A stretch of 5,230 bases of DNA from an uncultured Woeseiaceae bacterium (GCA_947259435.1 CAMYMP010000107.1:1-5230), one strand, 5' to 3'. Positions 1-5,230 are shown, counted from the first letter of the stretch. Translations and numbers: made by a program. Notes: generated by a model not told the origin, from the sequence alone.

Positions 1-32
1 ACGTCGGATCGGTATCGACCGACGCTACGGGC

Positions 33-90
33 ACAAGATAAGGGGACATTCCTCATTTCGGTTGAAATGAGGAATGTCCCCTTATCTTGT
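33..90. repeat. Perfect 27-bp inverted repeat with 4-nt loop (REP/MITE-like)
   Basis: The arm at 33-59 is the exact reverse complement of 64-90, leaving only GGTT (60-63) as a loop. Each arm contains AAGGGGACATTCC. An uninterrupted 27-bp stem is longer than a normal terminator, and neither strand has a U-run after the stem, so a Rho-independent terminator is unlikely. Repeats built around GGGGACA-type cores are, from memory, often found near REP-associated (Y1/RAYT) transposases in proteobacteria. Assignment to that group is inference, as no transposase is visible here. It lies 84 bp beyond the stop codon of the anti-sigma gene and could protect transcript 3' ends. Confidence 0.85.
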
Positions 91-174
91 CTGGCGGTGG
101 AGCGAGTCATGCGCGGAGGATGCTCAACGGCAGCGTGGCCCGGCCTGCGCCTCGCCACCCGGGAGAGATATTAA

Positions 175-831
175 TCAACGACCGTTGGACGTCGTGCGAC
201 GCTGGCGCCATAGTGAGGCGATCGCCGCGCCTGCCAGCACCATCAGCAGGCCGGGGAATATGTGCAAGGCAAGAATGTGTGCGGGTTCGTACATGCAGGC
301 CAGCTGCATGTACAGGGCCGGCAACATTCCGGCGGCCAGGCCGAGCGACATGGCGGTGCGAACAAATCGCAGGGCATATAGCCGGCGAATTAGGAACACA
401 CCGACGAGAATCGGCGGCAATGCGTAAATCATCGTCTCGTAGTAGCAGTGACTTCGCTTGCCTACCAGCGACGGCTCCAACGCAGGGCTGACCAGTCCAA
501 TCACGTACTGAGCCAGCCAGAGCGCCATCAGCACGACGCCGCCCGCGGCAAACTGCCGGGTTAAGGCGGCCGGTATGGCGGCACGGAATGCCAGCAGGCT
601 TGTCCACAGTATTGCTGCGGCGCCCAGCAAGGACTCCATCAGAAAACGGGGTTCTGTGGCGAGCTGCGAGAAGGCGCCGGCGCGAGCCGGGCCGAATATA
701 TGGGTTGCCACGACCACATAAACCGCACTCAATACAAACCAGGCAATACCCAGCGTATTGACAGGGGGTGCCGGCGAAACAGGTGCGACATCGCGGCTGA
801 GATTTGCAATCAGCTCCTCGTACTTATTCAT
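175..831 (-). CDS. nrsF: NrsF-family (DUF1109) membrane anti-sigma factor
   Basis: Predicted inner-membrane protein of 218 aa that should bind and silence the ECF sigma factor encoded just upstream (979-1530). The soluble N-terminus (residues 1-25, starting MNKYEELIANL) is followed by about six hydrophobic segments near 26-46, 63-82, 94-114, 133-150, 158-178 and 186-207. Two family hallmarks are visible: HCYYETMIYALPP with Cys129, and CMYEPAHILALHIFPG with Cys179. In Caulobacter NrsF two conserved cysteines with, as I recall, the same 50-residue spacing matter for function. The ATG at 831 is chosen because the N-terminus then looks like other family members and GGGAG lies 11 nt upstream. An in-frame GTG at 876 would add 15 residues but has a poor ribosome site. 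It has its own ECF-type promoter (929-958, minus). The family assignment is strong; the stress sensed is unknown. Confidence 0.88.
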   Translation of the reverse strand: MNKYEELIANLSRDVAPVSPAPPVNTLGIAWFVLSAVYVVVATHIFGPARAGAFSQLATEPRFLMESLLGAAAILWTSLLAFRAAIPAALTRQFAAGGVVLMALWLAQYVIGLVSPALEPSLVGKRSHCYYETMIYALPPILVGVFLIRRLYALRFVRTAMSLGLAAGMLPALYMQLACMYEPAHILALHIFPGLLMVLAGAAIASLWRQRRTTSNGR

Positions 832-928
832 GGTCTTGCACTCTCCCACGACGTTGCGTTCTGATTTGTTCAACACAAGACCCCGGGCGGCCGGGACCTA
901 CCCACCGTTCAGGGTGAGTTCCACCACA

Positions 929-958
929 GAATACGTTTGCCAAACCAGAAAGGTTACC
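929..958 (-). promoter_or_regulatory. Candidate ECF (SigF-like) promoter of the anti-sigma gene
   Basis: Read on the minus strand there is GGTAACC (958-952), a 16-nt spacer (951-936), then CGTATTC (935-929). The -35 matches the GTAACC element reported for Caulobacter SigF, also with N16 spacing. The same arrangement recurs on the plus strand at 1756-1785, with an identical -10 and 10 of 16 identical spacer positions. A start near 922 would give a leader of about 90 nt before the ATG at 831. Its place between the sigma and anti-sigma genes means the inhibitor can be made separately from the sigma factor. Function is inferred from sequence only. Confidence 0.7.
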
Positions 959-978
959 GGCGAGCCAGGACAGATGAT

Positions 979-1530
979 TCATAGTTCATCCCGCGCCAGC
1001 GACTGCCGCAGCCTGCGGATGGCCCGGTGAACTCGTACTTTGACGGCACTTTCGGATATACCGAGCTTTTCCGCCGCTTCAGCAATGCTGTAGCCCATGA
1101 TCTTGGTCAAAACCAACACCTCTCTATGCTGTGTCGACAATGACGCGAGCAAACTGCCCTCCGAAAATTCGACCTCGGATGAAGTCTGATTGCCCGCCGG
1201 GAGCAGAATCTCCTGTTCGCTCTTGTAATGTTCGACGACCTTTTCTCGTGTGCGCTGCTTACGCAGATTATCTATGGCCTTGTGGCGTACGATTGCGAAC
1301 AACCATGCCCGGAAAGGCCGTTGTGGATCATAGGTATGGCGGGCCTGATGAACTGCAATCAGGGCTTCCTGCACCCAATCTTCAACAAAATGGTGGTCAC
1401 CGAAGCGACTGCGCAGGAATTTCTGTATCACAGTTGCCAGTTCTTTGAGCAGTTGCCGATAATCGGACTCGTTACCCGCCTGCGCATTCACCATCAGCGC
1501 TGACCATCGGTGTTCGTCAGATTCCCGCAT
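979..1530 (-). CDS. ECF-type RNA polymerase sigma factor, SigF/NrsF-associated
   Basis: A 183-aa sigma-70 family ECF factor with only the two core domains. Region 2 spans about residues 21-93 and includes the DWVQEALIAVHQ and FRAWLFAIVRHKAIDNLRK motifs, which bind core polymerase and the -10. An acidic linker (about 95-125) precedes region 4 (about 126-178), whose helix-turn-helix YSIAEAAEKLGISESAVKVRVHRA recognises the -35. The ATG at 1530 is preferred. A TTG at 1575 would add 15 residues but has no Shine-Dalgarno, whereas GGTGG/GGGAT precedes 1530. A 147-nt gap separates it from nrsF on the same strand, and the pairing identifies it as a SigF-type (ECF16-like) factor. Its likely targets are the paired GTAAC-N16-CGTATTC sites. 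No copy of that site precedes the sigma gene itself, so its own promoter may be of another class. Confidence 0.93.
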   Translation of the reverse strand: MRESDEHRWSALMVNAQAGNESDYRQLLKELATVIQKFLRSRFGDHHFVEDWVQEALIAVHQARHTYDPQRPFRAWLFAIVRHKAIDNLRKQRTREKVVEHYKSEQEILLPAGNQTSSEVEFSEGSLLASLSTQHREVLVLTKIMGYSIAEAAEKLGISESAVKVRVHRAIRRLRQSLARDEL

Positions 1531-1935
1531 CTGTATCCCACCACCGGGTTCATGAGGCTTGGGATGCCGACTCAATCAGCAATGTCGCCGATCCCAGCCT
1601 ACGCATCTTGATGATCCGGAATTATGCGATCCGAGTAAAGCGCAATAGCGGCTGACACGGAACAGAAGGCTCGATATCAAGAACCTCGCCCAGGCGCTTC
1701 GGTTTCCGGAAGACCGACCTGTCGCTTTTGCGCAGTCAAAATATTTTCTTGCCCCTGTAACTTTCTTTGTCTGGCCGACGTATTCGCTTCCACATGCGAC
1801 GAAGGCTTGGCGAGCTGCCACCTTGAAAGGCAGTTTCGACAAGACAACGAAGCGGCTTTTTTGAATGCGTTTCGGATCCAGATTGGTCGCGAGCGAATTG
1901 AAATGACTGTTTTAGGAAGTTCACCGGAGGTAATT
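1531..1935. other. Divergent intergenic region between sigma gene and secreted-protein gene
   Basis: About 400 bp separate the start codons of two outward-facing genes. The only clear signal is the ECF-type promoter on the plus strand (1756-1785). On the minus strand CATAAT (1626-1621) could be a sigma-70 -10 for the sigma gene, but I find no good -35 at the right distance, so I do not call it. Open frames crossing this stretch have no ribosome sites, no recognisable protein features and in one case arise by reading the promoter backwards. The leader of the secreted-protein gene (about 1792-1935) has a small CTGCC/GGCAG hairpin and nothing resembling a known riboswitch. Confidence 0.6.
1756..1785 (+). 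promoter_or_regulatory. Candidate ECF (SigF-like) promoter of the secreted-protein gene
   Basis: TGTAACT (1756-1762), a 16-nt spacer (1763-1778), then CGTATTC (1779-1785). The -10 and spacing are identical to the minus-strand site at 929-958, and the spacer shares TGGC and a T-rich start. A transcript beginning near 1792 would have a leader of about 145 nt before the ATG at 1936, long for a simple promoter. Linked to the neighbouring ECF sigma factor by inference. Confidence 0.7.
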
Positions 1936-2826
1936 ATGAATGCAAGAACCATCACTGCCCTGTTTCTCGGGGCGTTCAGCCTGCTGAGTACGCTGTCCTC
2001 ACTGGCAGCCGTACCCGAATTCGGCACCGTCATCGAAGGCGAGAGCGTGCCGGCCGTTGCGCTGGGATCCACGCGGGAGCAGGTTGACACCGCTTTTGGC
2101 GAGCCGACACGCTGCCAGAGCAGCCAGAACCCCGGCGACGCGGGCTCCTGCACCTGGATCCTGGAAGACTACATTGGGCAGGGTGGTGACGTCCAAAGTC
2201 ACGTTAAAGTGTTTTATCGCGGCCCGGATGGCGGCAGCGCCAGTAACAGTCCGAACGACGTCGTTGTGAGAATCTCATGGTTCGGAATCGATGGCTGGTT
2301 CACGACGAGAGGAGTCAACGCGCTCTTTGCGATAAATAATCAAGACGCCGTCATTGAACTCTATCCGGACGCGGTCATTTTTCGCCAAAGCCTGTTTGAT
2401 ACGCACCTGACAGCCTATGAGGATGGGTTCTCGGCGTCCTGGCACACCACATACACGAACGGCTTTACGACTGTCCGCATGTCCATCTTCGAGCCTCGCG
2501 ATCCGCCGCCGCCGCGCGAACCCTCCGTGAATGTTTCGGAGATCAATATGGATCTCTACAAACGCCAGGTTCTCGGCGAGGTTAGAGTCCTGAATGATCT
2601 GAACCGGAAAGTGCGCGGCGCCCAGGTTTTTGCCACATGGACCTTGCCTGATGGATCGACTCGGCCCGTCGAGGGAACGACTGATAGTTTTGGGCTGGCG
2701 ACGTTTGTGGTCAACAAGGCCCGTAAGGGAAGCTACACCCTTACGATTGAAGATGTCGTGGTGGAGGACCACCCCTTCAATACCGAAAGAAGCGTCCTGA
2801 GCGCGACCATCTTCAAAAAGCGGTAG
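1936..2826 (+). CDS. Secreted two-domain protein of unknown function, candidate ECF target
   Basis: 296 aa with a Sec signal peptide (hydrophobic residues about 6-24, likely cut after SLA at 24). The mature N-terminal part has a BamE/OmlA-like phrase, LGSTREQVDTAFGEPTRC, near 43-60, with Cys60 and Cys72 placed to form a disulfide, then a region rich in beta-type sequence up to about 185. A proline linker (PRDPPPPREP, 187-196) leads to a C-terminal Ig-like beta domain (about 200-290; GEVRVLND, GAQVFATW, GTTDSFGLATFVV, GSYTLTIEDV) like those in exported carboxypeptidase-regulatory or Big-type modules. No catalytic motif is seen. The ATG at 1936 is chosen because GGAGG lies 6 nt before it and the signal peptide follows directly; an in-frame ATG at 1903 lacks a ribosome site. 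It is preceded by the ECF-type promoter and followed by a terminator at 2942. I cannot name the protein; export is well supported, the job is not. Confidence 0.85.
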   Translation: MNARTITALFLGAFSLLSTLSSLAAVPEFGTVIEGESVPAVALGSTREQVDTAFGEPTRCQSSQNPGDAGSCTWILEDYIGQGGDVQSHVKVFYRGPDGGSASNSPNDVVVRISWFGIDGWFTTRGVNALFAINNQDAVIELYPDAVIFRQSLFDTHLTAYEDGFSASWHTTYTNGFTTVRMSIFEPRDPPPPREPSVNVSEINMDLYKRQVLGEVRVLNDLNRKVRGAQVFATWTLPDGSTRPVEGTTDSFGLATFVVNKARKGSYTLTIEDVVVEDHPFNTERSVLSATIFKKR

Positions 2827-2847
2827 CGCCAATTCCATGCCGAAATG

Positions 2848-2894
2848 CCAACCGGCCAGCCACTACTCGTCAAACAGGTGGCATGGCCGGTTGG
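2848..2894. repeat. Long inverted repeat after the secreted-protein gene
   Basis: CCAACCGGCCA (2848-2858) pairs perfectly with TGGCCGGTTGG (2884-2894). After a single bulged A (2883), GCCAC (2859-2863) pairs with GTGGC (2878-2882), giving a 16-bp stem with a 14-nt loop. It begins 21 bp after the stop codon at 2826. No T-run follows on either strand, so it is more likely a 3'-end stabilising or REP-like hairpin than a terminator. Confidence 0.7.
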
Positions 2895-2941
2895 TCGAAC
2901 ACGATTTTGAATCCGCAACCACACTCGACCAAAAAACAAAG

Positions 2942-2963
2942 AAGCCCCATTGAGGGGCTTTTT
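2942..2963. terminator. Bidirectional Rho-independent terminator
   Basis: AAGCCCC (2942-2948) pairs with GGGGCTT (2954-2960) around a 5-nt loop, followed on the plus strand by TTTTT-type sequence. It is suited to ending the transcript from 1936-2826. On the minus strand the stem is followed by CTTTGTTTTTT, so it could also end transcripts coming from the tRNA side. It sits next to the tRNA-Ser 3' fragment at 2970-2988, just as the second terminator sits next to the intact tRNA. Confidence 0.8.
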
Positions 2964-2969
2964 ATGTTT

Positions 2970-2988
2970 TGGCGGAGAGGGTGGGATT
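2970..2988 (-). pseudogene. tRNA-Ser 3'-end fragment
   Basis: These 19 nt are identical to 3119-3137, the CCA end, acceptor 3' strand and 3' half of the T-arm of the intact tRNA-Ser(CGA). Nothing upstream of the T-loop is kept. The sequence breaks off after GTGGGATT (plus-strand view) into a 55-nt GC-rich segment (2989-3043), then resumes as CGAAC. The segment contains, on the minus strand, GTCAGCGG followed by a GGAGA-like run, resembling the 5' flank of the other broken copy at 3372. It is therefore probably the end of a decayed tandem tRNA copy; an attachment-site remnant of a lost integrated element is the alternative. Confidence 0.7.
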
Positions 2989-3040
2989 GGCTCGCCCGCT
3001 ACGCGGTCTCCCCGCTGACTTGCAGCTGCGCTGCTGCGTC

Positions 3041-3208
<168 letters not shown>

Positions 3209-3231
3209 ACACACAACGACTTTTCTATCCC

Positions 3232-3247
3232 GGCGCCTTGCGGCGCC
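3232..3247. repeat. GGCGCC-TTGC-GGCGCC hairpin upstream of tRNA-Ser
   Basis: Two GGCGCC arms (3232-3237 and 3242-3247) with a 4-nt loop lie exactly where the tRNA-Ser promoter spacer or -35 region should be, 24-39 bp before the mature 5' end. It follows directly on the last tRNA-like bases of the broken copy (3249-3261). Confidence 0.6.
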
Positions 3248-3248
3248 A

Positions 3249-3372
3249 GCACACCTGATTTGACTCGTCGCTTCGCTCCTCGCCCTTCGGGCGCACTCGT
3301 TACACTCGTGCGTCCAAACCGGCTGCGCCGGTTTGTCGAATCAGGCCCGTTCGACCACTCCGGCACCTCTCC
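3249..3372 (-). pseudogene. Broken tRNA-Ser: 5' half with anticodon split by a 75-nt insert
   Basis: Read on the minus strand, 3372-3337 is identical for 36 nt to the 5' end of the intact tRNA-Ser, from GGAGAGG through TTCG of the anticodon loop. A 75-nt insert (3336-3262) follows, then AAATCAGGTGTGC (3261-3249), the 13 nt that come next in the intact gene. After that the similarity ends, with no variable arm, T-arm or acceptor 3' strand. The break falls between the second and third anticodon bases, with one base of ambiguity. The insert is too short for a group I intron, and the missing 3' part rules out a working tRNA. It still folds as a 5' tRNA half and lies in the promoter-proximal region of the intact gene. 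Confidence 0.8.
3262..3336. repeat. 75-nt hairpin-rich insert in tRNA anticodon loop
   Basis: The insert is a run of small inverted repeats. CAAACCGGC (3315-3323) pairs with GCCGGTTTG (3327-3335); CGCCC (3281-3285) with GGGCG (3289-3293); CGCAC (3292-3296) with GTGCG (3308-3312). There is also a direct repeat of CACTCGT. It begins GACTCGTC (plus strand) and ends TTTGT, next to CGAATC. It has no coding potential of its own that I can recognise. It may be a small non-autonomous mobile or REP-like element. Confidence 0.6.
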
Positions 3373-3470
3373 GCTGACGGGGTCCGGATTGTACGCAATG
3401 AGTTTCCCCCGCGCCAGCAGCCCCGGGCGCTGCTTTGTGGCAAAATTGTCGGCCAGGACTGAAGGAGCAA

Positions 3471-3483
3471 GGAGAGGGGATTG
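3471..3483 (+). promoter_or_regulatory. Ribosome binding site deciding the TTG start of mltF
   Basis: GGAG (3471-3474) with a 6-nt spacer lies before TTG (3481). The in-frame TGA at 3460-3462 excludes any start further upstream, and no ATG or GTG precedes the signal-peptide coding sequence. I see no convincing sigma-70 promoter in 3373-3470. Confidence 0.75.
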
Positions 3484-4896
3484 CGCCTTTTGCTCTACAT
3501 TTCATTGGCGGCATTGATCGGCACCTGCTCATCGCAACCGCCATTACTCGACCAGGTTATGGATGTCGGCGAACTTCGTATTGTCACGCGCGACAGCCCT
3601 ACGGCATACGTCAATGGCCCGGACGGTCCCTCCGGGCCCGAGTACGATCTGACTCAGGCGTTTGCGGACGAGCTCGGCGTGGAGCTGGTTGTCGAGACCG
3701 TGCAAAGCGTTTCGGAAGTCCTGCCCTACCTGCTGTCTGGTAAGGCGCATATGGCTGCGGCTGGTCTTTCCATCACCGATTCGCGTCGCGAATATGTGAG
3801 TTTCGGCCATCCCTATCAGAAGGTCGACATGCATCTGATTTACAAACTGGGGACGGGCAAACCGCGAGCAGTTGACGAGGTTCTCGGACGCACTATCGAA
3901 GTCGTTGCTGGTACGAGTCATGTCGACATGCTCGTGTCGTTGCAAGAGATTTATCCGGAACTTACGTGGATCGAGAACGCCGACGTGGAGATTGCCGATC
4001 TATTGGCCAAGGTCGCCGACGGTGATGTCGATTTTACGATCGCGGATAGCACGGAATTCAACATCCAGCGCCATTTCTACCCGGATCTGCGCGTGGCGCT
4101 GGATCTCGAACTCGGCGATCCGCTGGCCTGGGCGTTTCCGCGAGAAGCGGGCGACAGCCTGTTGAGCCGCGCGGACGATTTTCTGATCAATATCGATCGG
4201 GATGGCTTATTGGCACGGATCAAAGAACGCTACTACGGCCATACCAAGAAGTTTGACTATGTCGGCACACGCAATTTCATCCGCCACTACGAGAGCCGCT
4301 TGCCGAGGTATCGGGCGATGTTTGAAGAGGCTGCCGCACAATGGGGCGTTGACTGGCGCCTCCTGGCCGCGATTGGCTACCAGGAGTCGCACTGGCGATC
4401 AGGCGCCGTATCACCCACCGGGGTCCGTGGCATCATGATGCTCACGCAAGACACAGCCGAATACCTGGGTCTGGACGATCGTGTGGACCCGAGGAACAGC
4501 ATCTTCGGCGGCGCACAGTATTACGCACGCCAGACGGAGCGCGTTGCCGACACTGTCGAAGAGCCCGACCGTACGTGGATGGCACTCGCGGCCTATAACG
4601 TCGGCTTCAATCACATAAAGGACGCGCGGCAAATTGTCGAGTGGCAAGGCGGCAATCCGGACACCTGGGTGGATCTCAGCAAGGCTCTGCCGCTACTCGC
4701 GCAGCGCAGATGGTATTCGCGGGTGCCTTTCGGTTATGCGCGCGGCTGGGAGCCTGTGCTGTATGTCAACAATATCAGGAGTTACTACAACATCCTGCAG
4801 TGGTTGACCGAGAATGAAGAAGCGGATTTGCGTGAATTCGATATCCCCGAAGAACTGGAGCCGCCAGCTCCCGCGAAGCCAGAAGAAACCGCTTAG
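3481..4896 (+). CDS. mltF: Membrane-bound lytic murein transglycosylase F (MltF)
   Basis: A 471-aa envelope enzyme that cleaves peptidoglycan glycan strands between MurNAc and GlcNAc, forming 1,6-anhydroMurNAc ends. An N-terminal export signal (MRLLLYISLAALIGTC) is followed by a periplasmic solute-binding-like regulatory domain (about 31-255; GELRIVTRDSP, GPEYDLTQAFADELGV, GLSITDSRREYVSFGHPY) and then an SLT/lysozyme-like catalytic domain (about 270-445). The catalytic acid is Glu302 in IGYQESHW; SPTGVRGIMMLT (311-322) and ALAAYNVG (368-375) are family motifs. A proline- and glutamate-rich tail ends the protein. Length matches the family. The TTG at 3481 is the start because an in-frame TGA lies at 3460, GGAG precedes the TTG by 6 nt, and the next Met (residue 27) would remove the signal. 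Cys16 might be a lipid-modified residue, but Thr at -1 is atypical for a lipobox. Its stop abuts the convergent gene's stop. Confidence 0.95.
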   Translation: MRLLLYISLAALIGTCSSQPPLLDQVMDVGELRIVTRDSPTAYVNGPDGPSGPEYDLTQAFADELGVELVVETVQSVSEVLPYLLSGKAHMAAAGLSITDSRREYVSFGHPYQKVDMHLIYKLGTGKPRAVDEVLGRTIEVVAGTSHVDMLVSLQEIYPELTWIENADVEIADLLAKVADGDVDFTIADSTEFNIQRHFYPDLRVALDLELGDPLAWAFPREAGDSLLSRADDFLINIDRDGLLARIKERYYGHTKKFDYVGTRNFIRHYESRLPRYRAMFEEAAAQWGVDWRLLAAIGYQESHWRSGAVSPTGVRGIMMLTQDTAEYLGLDDRVDPRNSIFGGAQYYARQTERVADTVEEPDRTWMALAAYNVGFNHIKDARQIVEWQGGNPDTWVDLSKALPLLAQRRWYSRVPFGYARGWEPVLYVNNIRSYYNILQWLTENEEADLREFDIPEELEPPAPAKPEETA

Positions 4897-5230
4897 TTAC
4901 TGCAGCTCGGTTCTTACGGTCCACAGTTCGGGGAAAAAACGCAGCGACAGAGCTTTTTCGAGAAACGCGACACCGCTCGTGCCGCCGGTGCCCTTGCGAT
5001 AGCCAATAATGCGTTCCACCGTTTTCATGTGACTGAAGCGCCACATCTGAAACTCGTGCTCGAGATCGACGAGCTTTTCTGCCAGTTCGTATTGCTGCCA
5101 GTGTTCATCCGTCGACGCGTAGACCTGGCCCCAGGCTGCTTCAACTTCAGCTGAAGGCACGTAGGGTTGCGACCAGTCGCGCTGCAGGTAGTCATCGGGT
5201 ATTGCAAAGCCTGCCCGGGCCAGGTGCTGC
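4897..5230 (-). CDS. kynA: Tryptophan 2,3-dioxygenase, C-terminal part (runs off window)
   Basis: The C-terminal 110 residues of a cytoplasmic haem enzyme that oxidises L-tryptophan to N-formylkynurenine, the first step of the kynurenine route. The open frame continues to the window edge (…HLARAGFAIPDDYLQRDWSQPY…), so the GTG at 5160 is an internal valine codon, not a start. EFQMWRFSHMKTVERIIG carries the His that is the proximal haem ligand in the family (His240 in the Xanthomonas enzyme). Fourteen residues later, KGTGGTSG has the Thr equivalent to Thr254, which contacts the substrate. The end (LRFFPELWTVRTELQ) is typical of the family, so the C-terminus is intact. The gene ends with TAA directly next to the mltF TAG, with no intergenic base and no visible terminator. 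Start, promoter and the rest of any kyn operon lie outside the window. Confidence 0.95.
   Translation of the reverse strand, partial: QHLARAGFAIPDDYLQRDWSQPYVPSAEVEAAWGQVYASTDEHWQQYELAEKLVDLEHEFQMWRFSHMKTVERIIGYRKGTGGTSGVAFLEKALSLRFFPELWTVRTELQ

Larger units (their letters stand above)
2893..2988 (-). repeat. Direct repeat copy A: tRNA-Ser 3' end plus trailer and terminator
   Basis: This segment aligns with 3041-3137. Both start with GGTCGAACA, share CAACCACACTCG, an AAAACAAA run, a terminator hairpin, and the 19-nt tRNA-Ser end. Only a 14-nt stretch and the hairpin stems differ strongly. The stems differ in a paired way (AAGCCCC/GGGGCTT here, AAATGGCCCC/GGGGCCATTT in copy B), so folding is kept. 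This points to duplication of a tRNA-plus-terminator unit followed by divergence. Confidence 0.75.

Noticed and set aside
33..90. Rho-independent terminator for nrsF
   Set aside because: The stem is not followed by a T-run on either strand and is longer than typical terminators.
107..607. Overlapping long frames at 74-427, 87-491 and 107-607
   Set aside because: They mostly lie over the nrsF coding sequence in other frames, have arginine- and cysteine-rich low-quality composition and no ribosome sites.
1614..1650. Sigma-70 promoter for the sigma gene with -10 CATAAT (minus strand, 1626-1621)
   Set aside because: TTGCGC lies only 13 nt upstream and no hexamer at 16-18 nt resembles a -35.
1576..1842. 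Minus-strand 88-aa frame containing EYVGQTKKVTG, similar to EYVCQTRKVTG in a plus-strand frame at 758-1030
   Set aside because: The shared peptide comes from reading the two ECF-type promoter sites backwards. It is DNA-level similarity, not a protein family.
1807..1935. N-terminal extension of the secreted protein to a TTG at 1807 or an ATG at 1903
   Set aside because: Neither has a Shine-Dalgarno, and both would bury the signal peptide. GGAGG before ATG 1936 and the immediate signal peptide fit better.
3249..3372. Group I intron or split functional tRNA
   Set aside because: The 75-nt insert is far shorter than bacterial tRNA group I introns, and the copy lacks the variable arm, T-arm and acceptor 3' strand.
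4897..5160. Complete 87-aa gene starting at GTG 5160
   Set aside because: The frame stays open to the window edge and the upstream residues match tryptophan 2,3-dioxygenase, so it is the tail of a longer gene.

Overview
The window looks like chromosomal DNA of a GC-rich proteobacterium, most likely a gammaproteobacterium. The reasons are an MltF-type lytic transglycosylase, a bacterial tryptophan 2,3-dioxygenase, an ECF sigma factor paired with an NrsF (DUF1109) membrane anti-sigma factor, and a tRNA-Ser(CGA) with encoded CCA. I cannot name a genus. There is no CRISPR array, transposase or integrase gene in view.

Layout. Positions 1-174 hold no gene but carry a perfect 27-bp inverted repeat with a 4-nt loop (33-90), probably a REP/RAYT-type or MITE-like element. 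Positions 175-1530 carry, on the minus strand, an ECF sigma gene followed by its NrsF-like anti-sigma gene. A divergent gene (1936-2826, plus) encodes a secreted two-part protein of unknown function. The same unusual promoter-like sequence, GTAAC(C/T)-N16-CGTATTC, occurs twice: on the minus strand directly before the anti-sigma gene and on the plus strand before the secreted-protein gene. It resembles the GTAACC-type -35 element used by Caulobacter SigF. I read this as a small regulatory unit in which the sigma factor drives both its own inhibitor and one exported effector.

Positions 2827-3480 hold a tRNA-Ser(CGA) locus on the minus strand. One intact 90-nt gene with its own terminator lies between two broken copies. 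One is a 3'-end fragment (2970-2988) with a second terminator of different sequence. The other is a 5' half whose anticodon is split by a 75-nt hairpin-rich insert (3249-3372). Hairpin-forming spacers fill the rest.

Positions 3481-4896 encode MltF, a periplasmic lytic transglycosylase with an N-terminal solute-binding-like domain, starting at TTG. Its stop codon abuts that of a convergent tryptophan 2,3-dioxygenase gene (4897-5230, minus), whose 5' part lies beyond the window. The MltF and TDO genes show no functional link to the sigma-factor unit.
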